A DNA stretch of 51,062 bases from Candidatus Woesebacteria bacterium GW2011_GWB1_33_22. Lineage in GTDB: Bacteria > Patescibacteriota > Microgenomatia > UBA8517. Position numbers and translations under genes: made by a program. The DNA lies in contig LBOW01000004.1 in the NCBI GenBank assembly GCA_000989765.1, positions 1 to 51,062 on the forward strand, written 5' to 3'. The notes below the pieces were generated by a model. That model had not been told where the DNA came from and did no database searches. It saw only the letters and a program-made list of their open reading frames with translations. Below are positions 41,668 through 50,096 of this stretch, piece by piece; within the stretch, counting starts at the first letter, position 1, and each line of letters opens with the position of its first letter.

Positions 41668-41856
41668 TTAGTCTACCTTCTTTAAATCATTTAAGGGTGT
41701 TTTTTCTTGTAAATATTTTTCTGGATCAATTTCATATTCAAAAGTAGGTTTACCTGGTTCGATTATTTTTCTTTTACGATCTTTAGCTAAAATATAACCT
41801 TTCCCGAAAGTGCCTACTATCTTCCATTCTTTATTTTCATTATTTATTTCTGTCAT
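41668..41856 (-). CDS. Small hypothetical protein upstream of dnaE
   Basis: 62 residues with a beta-rich core (WKIVGTFGKGYILAKD) and charged ends. Ends 28 bp before dnaE. A TATAAT at 41876-41881 lies 19 bases upstream of its ATG and probably serves both genes. Not recognised. Confidence 0.6.
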   Translation of the reverse strand: MTEINNENKEWKIVGTFGKGYILAKDRKRKIIEPGKPTFEYEIDPEKYLQEKTPLNDLKKVD

Positions 41857-41899
41857 AACTCAATCTGATAATAAAATTATACCATAAATTTAATTTATT

Positions 41900-43102
41900 T
41901 TAGTTGAAATTCTCCTCTATTAATTTTTGGCCGTTACGAATTGAATACATTAAAATTAGAATAACACCAAGAGACATTATTGTTAAGAGGGTTTTTACTC
42001 CAAAAAATTCTGAAACTACTCCAGAAAAAATTATTGGAAAAATTGTTGCAATAGTAATTAAAAACCATAAATTACCAAAAACCCTTCCTCTTAACCATTG
42101 AGGAGTGTTTTCTTGTAAAAAAGTAAGCGTTGGGATATTTACTCCAATAAACCCCATCCCCACCAATAATACTAATATTGGGGTAGAAATAAGTTTGCCA
42201 AAAACTAGCCCCATTACTGAAAGACCTAAAATAGCAAGGCTTAAATCAATAATTTGTTTTTTTCGCCAACCAACTTTGAGTAATTTTGAAACTGAAATTG
42301 ATCCTATAGTCGCACCTATTCCTGCAGGAACAACCACCAATAGTCCAACATATGAGGTTGAAATATGTAAAATTTCTTTAGCAATGCTGGGTAGGTTTGC
42401 TGTAATAATAGAAAGACCCACTTGTATAAAAAAGAGAAGAATTAGGGGGTAAAGTACAGTTTTTTTAGTCTTAATAAATTTATAGCCTTCTATTAAATGA
42501 TCAAAAAAAACTTTCATCAAAGCCTCCCAATCAGTTGGCAATTTTTTACGAGGAGTCACATTTGGAAGAAGGTAAACACTTAAAAAGGCAATAAAAAGCA
42601 TTGATGAAGCAATAATCAGACTTCCCTCAAATCCTACCAGCTTCTCAATTATCCCTGCAAAGCCAAAACCAATGACTAATGCAAGTTGTGAGGTTAGAAA
42701 AAACAAACTGTTAGCCTTTGGCAATTTTTCTTTGCTAATAACTGAAGGTAAACTAGCATTTTCAGCTGGTACATAAAACTGATTTAAAAATGAATAACTT
42801 AAAACAACTGCAAAAAGTAAAAACACAGAGTAGTTATGGCCAAAAATATACAAAAATATAACTACAGCCTGAAGTAAATTGGTAATTACTAAAGTTTTTC
42901 TACGACTAACCAGGTCAACTACCCCTGCTCCAATCGGTCCAAAAAATATCGCAGGTAGAGCATAAGAAACCCAAAGAAGTGAAGTTGCAATTGATGAACC
43001 CGTAGCATTAAAAAGTTTAGCTAAAAGAAGAAAATTCATCATGTTCACCGTCACTTGTGAAAGTATTTGTGAAACCCAAAGATAGTAGAAATTTTTACCC
43101 AT
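41900..43102 (-). CDS. Major facilitator superfamily transporter
   Basis: 400 residues, about 12 transmembrane helices. The loop between helices 2-3 reads GVVDLVSRRKTLV, the MFS motif A position. The pattern (WLRGRVFG, FVPAENASLPS) is that of MFS_3/enterobactin-exporter-like efflux proteins. Substrate unknown. Overlaps the gatB end by 8 bp. Confidence 0.88.
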   Translation of the reverse strand: MGKNFYYLWVSQILSQVTVNMMNFLLLAKLFNATGSSIATSLLWVSYALPAIFFGPIGAGVVDLVSRRKTLVITNLLQAVVIFLYIFGHNYSVFLLFAVVLSYSFLNQFYVPAENASLPSVISKEKLPKANSLFFLTSQLALVIGFGFAGIIEKLVGFEGSLIIASSMLFIAFLSVYLLPNVTPRKKLPTDWEALMKVFFDHLIEGYKFIKTKKTVLYPLILLFFIQVGLSIITANLPSIAKEILHISTSYVGLLVVVPAGIGATIGSISVSKLLKVGWRKKQIIDLSLAILGLSVMGLVFGKLISTPILVLLVGMGFIGVNIPTLTFLQENTPQWLRGRVFGNLWFLITIATIFPIIFSGVVSEFFGVKTLLTIMSLGVILILMYSIRNGQKLIEENFN

Positions 43103-44402
43103 GTAAAGCTTCTAGCAGTTTAGCACTAATTAATTTTGGGTCACCCTTTCCTGATAGTTTTTTTTGAACTTGTCCGATTAAAAATCCTATTACCTGGCCT
43201 TTGCCATTTTTATAGGAAGTAATTACATCAGGATTTTCAGATAAAACTTCTCTAATTCCTTGCTCAACATCAGAAGCTGGAATAAAATCAGTTTTTGTAA
43301 GTTCTATTATTTTTTTAACTAAACCAGCGGGTTCAAGATATTTTTCATCAAGTTTTTTATTAATCATCAAGTCTGCAATCAGCTTGTAGTTTTTATTTAA
43401 TTTACAAGCCTTCTCAAAATAATTGGCTCTTGTCAAATCAGAAACTAAAATTTCTATGTATTCTTTTGATAGGTTATATTGTTTCTCAAATCCTTCTCGT
43501 TTTTGTTGTGGTAATTCAGGCAAACTAGATTCTAATTCCTGAATTCTAGATTCTTGTATTTCAATTGGAGGAATATCAGGTTCGGGAAAATACCTATAAT
43601 CTTGTGAATCTTCTTTAGATCTTTGTGAAAAAGTCAATTTCGTATTTTCGTCATACCCTCTTGTTTCCTGTTTTATTTTTCTACCTTGACTAAGTTCTAA
43701 TTCCTGTCTTTTTATTTCTGCCTCAATTGCTTTTTCTAAAAACCTAAAACTATTAATGTTTTTAAGTTCTACTTTATAGTCGGGCAACATTACAGGTTCG
43801 GAACCTGTAACAGGTTCCGAACCTAATAGAAGTAATGAGATATTCGCTTCCAGTCTCATAGTTCCTTTTTCCATGTCTGCTCCGCTTATGTCTAAATATC
43901 TGGCAATCAATTGGAGTTCTTTGGTAAAAGCTAAAACTTCAGAAGTCGAATGAAAAACAGGTGCAGTAACAAGTTCTATTAAAGCACAGCCACAGCGATT
44001 GAAATCAACTAGGGAAATATTATTTTGATGTATTAATTTCCCTGCATCTTCTTCAAGGTGTATGTGATTTATAGCTTTACCCAGTAAACTACCCCCTACA
44101 CATAATGGATTGTCTTTTTGACTGGTCTGGAAGCTTTTGGCAAGGTCAGGATAAAAATAATGTTTTCTATAAAATTTACTTTTAGCTGAAATTGTAGATC
44201 CTAGTGCAAGTCCCAACTTTATAACTTTATTTATTGCTTCCTTATTAGCAATCGGTAAAGCTCCAGGAAGTCCTAAACAAATAGGGCAAGTTTGAGAATT
44301 AGGTTTTGCTCCAAAATGGTTTTGAGGGCAACCACAAAACATTTTAGATTTTGTATTTGGTTCTATATGGACTTCAAGTCCAATAATGGTTGTGTATTTC
44401 AT
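43095..44402 (-). CDS. gatB: Asp-tRNA(Asn)/Glu-tRNA(Gln) amidotransferase subunit B
   Basis: 435 residues. Kinase domain: GLEVHIEPNTKSKMF, Cys4 zinc site FCGCPQ...TCPICLGLPGALP, FNRCGCALIE, KMEKGTMRLEAN-like DMEKGTMRLE; tail GatB/YqeY domain shortened. It phosphorylates misacylated Asp/Glu-tRNA. A family B palindrome (43794-43824) is inserted in frame, encoding LGSEPVTGSEPV. Confidence 0.95.
   Translation of the reverse strand: MKYTTIIGLEVHIEPNTKSKMFCGCPQNHFGAKPNSQTCPICLGLPGALPIANKEAINKVIKLGLALGSTISAKSKFYRKHYFYPDLAKSFQTSQKDNPLCVGGSLLGKAINHIHLEEDAGKLIHQNNISLVDFNRCGCALIELVTAPVFHSTSEVLAFTKELQLIARYLDISGADMEKGTMRLEANISLLLLGSEPVTGSEPVMLPDYKVELKNINSFRFLEKAIEAEIKRQELELSQGRKIKQETRGYDENTKLTFSQRSKEDSQDYRYFPEPDIPPIEIQESRIQELESSLPELPQQKREGFEKQYNLSKEYIEILVSDLTRANYFEKACKLNKNYKLIADLMINKKLDEKYLEPAGLVKKIIELTKTDFIPASDVEQGIREVLSENPDVITSYKNGKGQVIGFLIGQVQKKLSGKGDPKLISAKLLEALHG
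43794..43824. repeat. Family B 31-bp palindrome inside gatB
   Basis: AGGTTCGGAACCTG-TAA-CAGGTTCCGAACCT, perfect 14-bp arms. The same element, slightly longer, is intergenic between uvrB and lexA. In gatB it encodes GSEPVTGSEP between two conserved motifs (MRLEANISL and KVELKNINS). Confidence 0.8.
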
Positions 44403-44403
44403 A

Positions 44404-45792
44404 TTAAAATGCTGTTTTTGGTTTGTAATCTATTTCTTTATGATAAAGTTTCCCTAATTCAAACAATTGATGCTCTGAAAATCTTGGGCCCATTAACTGA
44501 AAGCCTAATGGCAAGTTATTTTTAGTAAAACCCGACGGGAGTGCAAGCGATGGAATACCACATAAATTGGCTGTGGCAGCGTAGACATCTGTTAAATACA
44601 TTGATAATGGATCATTGATTTTTTCACCTAATTTAAATGGTGGAGTTGGAGCAACGGGAGCAATTAAAGCATCAACTTCATCTTTCATAAAAACCTGATC
44701 TACTTCTGAAATTATTTTAGACCTTACCCTCATAGCCTTATCATAGTAGGAATCATAAAAACCAGCTGATAAAACATAACTACCTAGCATAATTCTTCTT
44801 TTAGCTTCTTCACCAAGAAAATCTCTATCATTTCCATATCTAATACCATCAAAACGACCTAAATTACTTGAAACTTCAGCTGGTTGAATAATGTAATAAA
44901 CTGAAATTCCGTACTTTGTGGAAGGTAGACTTACATCTACAAATTCTACATTCTCTTTTTTGTAAACATTTATAACCTCTTGAATATTTTTTTCAATTTC
45001 ACTATCTAAACCCTCTATAAAAAACTCTCTTGGTATTCCAATTTTAAACTTAGATTTTTTTGATTCATCACCTTTTTTATTAACCACTGTCCCATCAAAA
45101 CCATCTTCACCTTTAATTACGTTAAAAATTGTTTCAACGTCTTCAATTGTGCGGGCTAAAGGGCCAACTGTATCCAATGAACTTGCCATAGCAATAACAC
45201 CATATCTTGATACAGCACCATAGGTGGGTTTAAGCGATACTAAGTAGTTGTAATTTGCAGGAAGTCTAATAGATCCACAGGTGTCAGTTCCTGTTGAAAT
45301 AAGACTCATGTTGGCTGAAAGAACAGCACCCGATCCGCTTGAAGAACCACCAGGAATATAATCTTTATCCCAAGGATTTAAAGTTGCTCCAAAGTCTGAA
45401 TTCTCACCACTTGAACCATGCGCAAAGGCATCGCAGTTTAATTTTCCAATTGGTATAGCTCCAGCATTTTCAATCTTTTTAACTGAAGTGGCAGAATAAA
45501 CAGGTACGTAACTTTCTAAAATTTTAGATCCTGCAGTTGTTCGAATATCTTTGGTTAAAAATATATCTTTGTAAGCTATTGTTACACCTGACAAAGGTTC
45601 ATCAAACTTACCAATTTTGTCTAATTCTTTTGCTTTAGCATAAGCTAGATCTTCAGTAACTGTTAGAAAAATATTATATTCTTTGTTGTATTTCTTGATC
45701 TGTGCTAAATAAGCATCAACAAGTTCCACTGCTGAAAACTTTTTCTGTTTTAATCCATCTTGAGTTTCTTTAATTGTTAAAGGTGTATTCAT
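44404..45792 (-). CDS. gatA: Asp-tRNA(Asn)/Glu-tRNA(Gln) amidotransferase subunit A
   Basis: 462 residues of the amidase-signature family. Lys in IAYKDIF, GGSSSGSGAVLSAN, and nucleophile Ser in TDTCGSIRLPA (usually TGGSIR, so one Gly is Cys). It hydrolyses glutamine to supply ammonia for transamidation. Overlaps gatC by ATGA and ends 1 base before gatB. Confidence 0.96.
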   Translation of the reverse strand: MNTPLTIKETQDGLKQKKFSAVELVDAYLAQIKKYNKEYNIFLTVTEDLAYAKAKELDKIGKFDEPLSGVTIAYKDIFLTKDIRTTAGSKILESYVPVYSATSVKKIENAGAIPIGKLNCDAFAHGSSGENSDFGATLNPWDKDYIPGGSSSGSGAVLSANMSLISTGTDTCGSIRLPANYNYLVSLKPTYGAVSRYGVIAMASSLDTVGPLARTIEDVETIFNVIKGEDGFDGTVVNKKGDESKKSKFKIGIPREFFIEGLDSEIEKNIQEVINVYKKENVEFVDVSLPSTKYGISVYYIIQPAEVSSNLGRFDGIRYGNDRDFLGEEAKRRIMLGSYVLSAGFYDSYYDKAMRVRSKIISEVDQVFMKDEVDALIAPVAPTPPFKLGEKINDPLSMYLTDVYAATANLCGIPSLALPSGFTKNNLPLGFQLMGPRFSEHQLFELGKLYHKEIDYKPKTAF

Positions 45793-46094
45793 GTTCTGTT
45801 TTCTAAAACAGCTGGAACTTTAAATAAACCGTTGTATGTGTTATCAGTCCCCGACAAAGCCTGGCCTTGTGTTAGAATGTTTTCACTAATCACTTTGTCT
45901 TCACGGAATACGTTAGTAAGCCCTGTTGTTTGATTTGTAGGTTCAACACTGTTAGTATCAACTTCTGATAATTGTCCGACAAAACCAACAATTTTAGATA
46001 GCTGGGGAGTAAACTTTTTTATTTCAGCATCGGTTAATGTGAGATTACTAAGTTTGGCAACATGTAAAACTTCCTTTTTTGTTAATTTTGTCAT
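45789..46094 (-). CDS. gatC: Asp-tRNA(Asn)/Glu-tRNA(Gln) amidotransferase subunit C
   Basis: 101 residues from the ATG at 46094 (an upstream TTG at 46112 is less likely). Typical VLHVAKLSNLTLTDAEIKKF start and a C-terminal ...LFKVPAVLE. GatC locks GatA to GatB. The order C-A-B is complete. Confidence 0.92.
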   Translation of the reverse strand: MTKLTKKEVLHVAKLSNLTLTDAEIKKFTPQLSKIVGFVGQLSEVDTNSVEPTNQTTGLTNVFREDKVISENILTQGQALSGTDNTYNGLFKVPAVLENRT

Positions 46095-46112
46095 GTCAAT
46101 ATAATACTTCAA

Positions 46113-47042
46113 CTAACTCATTTTTTGAAGTACGGCAATTCTTTCTGAAATTGGTGGGTGAGTATTAAAAAGATTTGCAAACAGGCCCACATTGCCTTTA
46201 ATTCCCATTTTAAAAGGACTAACAATATAAAGATGAGCTGTTGCTTTGTTTGCAGCTTCTAAGGGTTCTGTATCGGCCGATATCTTTTCTAAAGCAGTAA
46301 TTAATCCTTGAGGTTGCCTTGTAATAGCAACACTACCAGCATCAGCCATAAACTCTCTTCTTCTTGAAATTGCTAGTTGAATTAATTGGGCAATAATAGG
46401 TGAGAGTATCGCAAATATTATGCCAATTATTAAAACAACCGCACCAAGACCATTTTTTTCATCATTAGATGATCTTCTTCCATGAAAACTGCTTCGGAGG
46501 AAAAAATCTCCAAGAAGCGCAATTAATCCAACCATCACAGAAACAATTGACATTAAACGAATATCATAATTTTTAACATGAGATAATTCATGAGCAATTA
46601 CTCCTTCAAGTTCTGTTCTTGTAAGTTTTTCTAAAAGTCCTGTTGTTACACAGACAACAGCATGGTCTGGATCACGACCAGTTGCAAATGCATTTGGTGC
46701 AGAATCTTCAATTACGAAAAGTTTTGGTCTTGGAAGTCCGGCTCCTATACACAAATTCTCTGCAACTGAAGTAAATAGTTTATCTTCTCTCGAATTTGCT
46801 ATTCTTGCCCTTGAAATGCCAAGAACAATCTTATCTGAAAAATAATAACTTACAAAAGTAGATACACCTGAAATAATTAGAGCAATGCCAGCAAAACCAA
46901 GGCCACTTGCCTCATAACCATTATAAATACCAATAGCTAATGCTATAAAATAAGTAGAAATTGCAACAAACGCAAAAAATAAAACAGCAATTACTGCCGA
47001 CTTTATCTTATTTGCCGACTGCACTTCATATATATTTTTCAT
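46113..47042 (-). CDS. htpX: M48 family membrane protease HtpX
   Basis: 309 residues. Two N-terminal membrane helices, zinc site IAHELSHVKNYD near 145, two further helices, third zinc ligand Glu in RRREFMADAG. It degrades damaged membrane proteins. Starts one base after the hicA stop and precedes gatC by 18 bp. Confidence 0.95.
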   Translation of the reverse strand: MKNIYEVQSANKIKSAVIAVLFFAFVAISTYFIALAIGIYNGYEASGLGFAGIALIISGVSTFVSYYFSDKIVLGISRARIANSREDKLFTSVAENLCIGAGLPRPKLFVIEDSAPNAFATGRDPDHAVVCVTTGLLEKLTRTELEGVIAHELSHVKNYDIRLMSIVSVMVGLIALLGDFFLRSSFHGRRSSNDEKNGLGAVVLIIGIIFAILSPIIAQLIQLAISRRREFMADAGSVAITRQPQGLITALEKISADTEPLEAANKATAHLYIVSPFKMGIKGNVGLFANLFNTHPPISERIAVLQKMS

Positions 47043-47043
47043 A

Positions 47044-47268
47044 TTACTTTATGAATTGCTCAAATTCAGATTTACTCATTCCTGATTGGTTTAAAATACT
47101 TTGAAAAGTACCAAAGGCAATTTGCTTGTGTATTGGAACAATTACTGTTTGTAATTTACCATTCCAAAATCCTCGCATCTTTAGATGACTTCCTTTTTGT
47201 GAAACTTGACTAAAATTAGCTCTTTTAAAAGCATTTACTGTCTCTCTTGAAGTATATAATTTAGGCAT
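47044..47268 (-). CDS. hicA: HicA-type mRNA interferase toxin
   Basis: 74 residues from the ATG at 47268. Double-stranded-RNA-binding-like fold: VNAFKRANFSQVSQKGSHLKM with the catalytic His in GSHLKM, then VIVPIHKQIAFGTFQSILNQSGMS. HicA toxins cleave mRNA and are held by HicB. Here the upstream antitoxin is broken (next entry), so the toxin may be weakened, silenced by other HicB proteins or reused. Confidence 0.85.
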   Translation of the reverse strand: MPKLYTSRETVNAFKRANFSQVSQKGSHLKMRGFWNGKLQTVIVPIHKQIAFGTFQSILNQSGMSKSEFEQFIK

Positions 47269-47399
47269 ATATAGCAGATATCTCAGGTTCTGTTGGTACA
47301 AAATAATTTGGAATTTTTACATCTTCATCTTCAAGCAATAATGGCCACAAACCAATTTTCTTCTTGCCATACAATCGCCTTCAAGTCTGTTTTTGACAT
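47261..47399 (-). pseudogene. hicB antitoxin remnant (frameshifted and internally shortened)
   Basis: The ATG at 47399 starts MSKTDLKAIVWQEENWFVAII, which looks like a HicB N-terminus, but it stops after 22 codons (TGA at 47331). A second frame on the same strand continues as LLEDEDVKIPNYFVPTEPEISAIYA and ends inside the hicA start, the expected position for a HicB C-terminus. The middle, with the EAL-helix region, is missing. A TATAAT (47406-47411) lies 6 bases before the ATG. Confidence 0.5.
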
Positions 47400-47405
47400 A
47401 AAGAT

Positions 47406-47411
47406 ATTATA
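47406..47411 (-). promoter_or_regulatory. -10 element of the hic-htpX-gat operon
   Basis: Perfect TATAAT on the minus strand, 6 bases from the hicB-remnant ATG; it probably also drives hicA, htpX, gatCAB and the MFS gene. Confidence 0.6.
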
Positions 47412-47418
47412 TCATTTC

Positions 47419-47979
47419 TTAAAGATTTACTTTTACAGATTTCATTTCATCAGAACTAACTTTCAAAAAATCTCCTGATTCAACTGTTTCCAAACCTTTT
47501 AGTTCTTCAAATTTAAATAGGTTAGCTATTATGTTTGTAGGAACAGTTGCCCTTTTGACATTGTAATCAGCTGTTAAGTCAATCAAAAGACGTCTTGAAT
47601 ACATGACTTTATCTGATGTATCTCGAAGTTCTCCCATTAAGTTTTCAACTACTGTATTTGCTTTAAGTTCAGGGTTACTTTCAACAACCACTCTAAGTCC
47701 TGATAATACATCAGAAATTTGTTTTGTTGCATCCTTTCCAGCTGAGACTAATTTTCTAGCTTCCGAGAGCATTTCAAGAATTCCTTTTTCGTGTGTTAAA
47801 TAACCTTTAACCGAGGCTTCAAGATTTGGTATTAAATCAGCTTGTCTTTTTAACTGGTTTCCAATTTCTTGGATTGATGCTTTAATTCTAGTTTTACTAG
47901 ATACAAAAAAATTATAAATTGAGACAACCCAAAAAATTACTAATGCTAGTAATCCTAATAATATATAAATAAAATTCAT
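47419..47979 (-). CDS. lemA: LemA family protein
   Basis: 186 residues. An N-terminal membrane helix (about 5-25) precedes a long helical LemA domain (QLKRQADLIPNLEASVKGY, MYSRRLLIDLTADYN). Found near HtpX in many bacteria, as here, though separated by hicA. Overlaps polX by ATGA. Confidence 0.93.
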   Translation of the reverse strand: MNFIYILLGLLALVIFWVVSIYNFFVSSKTRIKASIQEIGNQLKRQADLIPNLEASVKGYLTHEKGILEMLSEARKLVSAGKDATKQISDVLSGLRVVVESNPELKANTVVENLMGELRDTSDKVMYSRRLLIDLTADYNVKRATVPTNIIANLFKFEELKGLETVESGDFLKVSSDEMKSVKVNL

Positions 47980-49655
47980 TTAATATTCACCTCCTTCTTA
48001 AATTCTTCTAACTTCAGACAGTTTACTATATTTTTCTTCTCACACCAACCCCTTCTTGCAACATTTACTCCATATTTCATATTATCCATCATGGAAATTT
48101 CGTGAGTATCTGTACCAAGAGTTAATTTCACACCCAATTTAACAGCATCGCGGACCAAAGTGTCAGGTAAATCGAGTCTCATCGGATCTGCATTAATTTC
48201 CAAGAATTTATTATTTTTAAGACAGAAGTCAAAAATTTTCTCCCAATCAAGTTCAATTCCCTCTCTTTCGTTAATTTTCCGAGCACTAGGGTGAGCAAAA
48301 ATTAATGCTTTGGGGTAGGAGAGTGCTGTTAAAACTCTTTTGGTCATAGCATCTCTTCCTAGGTCAAAAACAGAATGAATTGATACTAAGGCAAAGTCAA
48401 GTGTATTAAGGCCTGCCTCAGGTACGGGTAAACTGCCATCTTTATTAATATCAATCTCAAGAGAATTGAATACTTTTATAGGCCAATTTCTTTCACGAAT
48501 ATATTCTTCTTTTGCTTTGAGTAAATCTGTTATTCGATTAAGGCTATGGCCTTTCTTACTTGGGTTATGTTCCGTGAAAGCTATGTATTCATAACCTAAC
48601 ACCTGTGCCCTATTCGCTATATCTTCTGCCGAGGATACTCCTAAATCATGACTTGTTTCAATATCGAAGTCTGAATGTATTTGAAGATCGCCCTTAATAT
48701 CTTCTTGTTTTACCAAAAGCGGTAGACCATTTGGTTTACCCTGAGCTTGCCGAAGGGACATTTTTATCTCCCCCATATCCTCCCTAAGTTCAGGTTCAAT
48801 ATAGTCTAGTCCTAAAAAATTATATAACTCTTCTTCTGTTTTAAAATTTTTATTAGGTTTAATACCATACTCTGAAAGAGAATATCCTTTGTTATGTGCA
48901 GATTCACGCAAAGCTATATTATGTTCTTTACTTCCTGTGAAATGTTGCAGGGCTGAGCCATATTGTTCTGAAGTTGTAACTAATAAATCAACCTGTACAT
49001 TATTTGGTAATAAAATAGAAGCTGTATGCTCCCCCGCCTCAATTACTTTTTGTGTTTTGGGATATTTTGTAAAATGTTTTATTATTTTTGCATTTTGATT
49101 TTTAAATTTTGATTTTACTAATATATCTATATCCCCTACCGTAGCTGTTTTTCTTCGTAGAGAGCCAAGACAATCTACCTTAAGTGTCTCAGGGCTTTCT
49201 TTTAACCATTCCATGACCTCAGAAGCTATATTTTGGGCATACGGGAGTGGGTGTCTTTTAGTTTTATTTATTACTTTATCAGCTTCTTTGAGTTTTTCTT
49301 TAATTTTTGATTTTGGTAGTTCTTTAAGCATTTTCATAGAAGTTTTAAGACCCACTTTAGGTAAGGCCATTAAAGTAAAGGCTTCTTTTGGAATTCCTTT
49401 CATTACCTCTTCAAAATGCCTGGATTTGCCTGTTTTAAATATTTCATCAAGGTAAGAAGCAATTGAAGGTCCAATTGATGGAACATCGGAAAGCTTTCCA
49501 TCATCCCACAAATCTTTAAGTTCTGAGGTTGAATGTTCTACTGCATCAGTAGCACGATTATAGGCAATAATCTGAAATTTGTATTTCTTTTCGTCTTTTA
49601 ACTGATAACTCGCAGCAACATTTCGTAGTAACTCAGCAATTTGAAGATTGGTCAT
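47976..49655 (-). CDS. polX: DNA polymerase X with PHP domain
   Basis: 559 residues from the ATG at 49655. N-terminal helix-hairpin-helix (ELLRNVAASY; IPSIGPSIA-like DVPSIGPSIASYLDEI), polymerase with VGDIDILVK and VQVDLLV catalytic Asp pairs, then a PHP nuclease domain (AFTEHN, FAHPSA, GTDTHE). The first PHP motif is GDLQIHSD where HxH is usual, so one metal ligand is Gln. A REP-like palindrome (48739-48757) encodes LRQAQG just before this domain. Role in base-excision gap filling. Confidence 0.93.
   Translation of the reverse strand: MTNLQIAELLRNVAASYQLKDEKKYKFQIIAYNRATDAVEHSTSELKDLWDDGKLSDVPSIGPSIASYLDEIFKTGKSRHFEEVMKGIPKEAFTLMALPKVGLKTSMKMLKELPKSKIKEKLKEADKVINKTKRHPLPYAQNIASEVMEWLKESPETLKVDCLGSLRRKTATVGDIDILVKSKFKNQNAKIIKHFTKYPKTQKVIEAGEHTASILLPNNVQVDLLVTTSEQYGSALQHFTGSKEHNIALRESAHNKGYSLSEYGIKPNKNFKTEEELYNFLGLDYIEPELREDMGEIKMSLRQAQGKPNGLPLLVKQEDIKGDLQIHSDFDIETSHDLGVSSAEDIANRAQVLGYEYIAFTEHNPSKKGHSLNRITDLLKAKEEYIRERNWPIKVFNSLEIDINKDGSLPVPEAGLNTLDFALVSIHSVFDLGRDAMTKRVLTALSYPKALIFAHPSARKINEREGIELDWEKIFDFCLKNNKFLEINADPMRLDLPDTLVRDAVKLGVKLTLGTDTHEISMMDNMKYGVNVARRGWCEKKNIVNCLKLEEFKKEVNIK
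48739..48757. repeat. REP-like short palindrome inside polX
   Basis: CCCTGAGCTTGCCGAAGGG, the form of a widely seen short palindrome (core CTGAGCTTGTCGAAG in many genomes). In frame it encodes LRQAQGK, an added peptide before the conserved LPLLVKQEDI. Such insertions are known from other bacterial genomes. Confidence 0.65.
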
Positions 49656-49831
49656 CAAGAACCACGCTTAATTTCATCACTTTCAGGCACACTTGTTGGC
49701 ATATGTATAGATCCAATACCTTCCTTTTCTTTCCTTAATTTTTCATTTAATTCTTCTAAAGTTAGTCTTTCTCGTTGTTCTTGAAGAGAACCTTCTTGAA
49801 TATTTTTCTGTTCTGGTATTAAATTACCCAT
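49655..49831 (-). CDS. Small charged protein upstream of polX
   Basis: 58 residues (MGNLIPEQKNIQEGSLQEQ... ending SDEIKRGS). Helical and Glu-rich. The stop TGA shares one base with the polX ATG, showing coupling. Not recognised. Confidence 0.55.
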   Translation of the reverse strand: MGNLIPEQKNIQEGSLQEQRERLTLEELNEKLRKEKEGIGSIHMPTSVPESDEIKRGS

Positions 49832-49870
49832 GTTTTAATATTAAAATATTTTTTTATAAAATACAATAGG

Positions 49871-50068
49871 TTATTTTTCCTTTTTATCTTCCTCTTTTTT
49901 CCAAACTTGCCCCTTAGTTCTTTCGTTTTCTAAAATTTGATTTAAAAGGTCAGGATCTACTGGATCATTAAGTTTTTTGCTTTTTTTCTTTTTAGAAAGA
50001 TTTTCAATAATTTTTCTAGTTTCTTCATCGGTTCTTTCACCTGTTGTTTGCGTTTTATTTTCGGACAT
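49871..50068 (-). CDS. Small Lys/Glu-rich protein
   Basis: 65 residues, almost all charged (IENLSKKKKSKKLND, VWKKEEDKKEK). No fold recognised. TATAAT (50075-50080) ends 6 bases from its ATG, making it the leader gene of the polX-lemA operon. Confidence 0.55.
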   Translation of the reverse strand: MSENKTQTTGERTDEETRKIIENLSKKKKSKKLNDPVDPDLLNQILENERTKGQVWKKEEDKKEK

Positions 50069-50074
50069 AATTCA

Positions 50075-50080
50075 ATTATA
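50075..50080 (-). promoter_or_regulatory. -10 element of the polX operon
   Basis: Perfect TATAAT on the minus strand, 6 bases from the ATG at 50068. It lies 17 bp beyond the 3' end of tRNA-Asp, on the same strand. Confidence 0.6.
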
Positions 50081-50096
50081 TCAAAATCTAAGCCCT

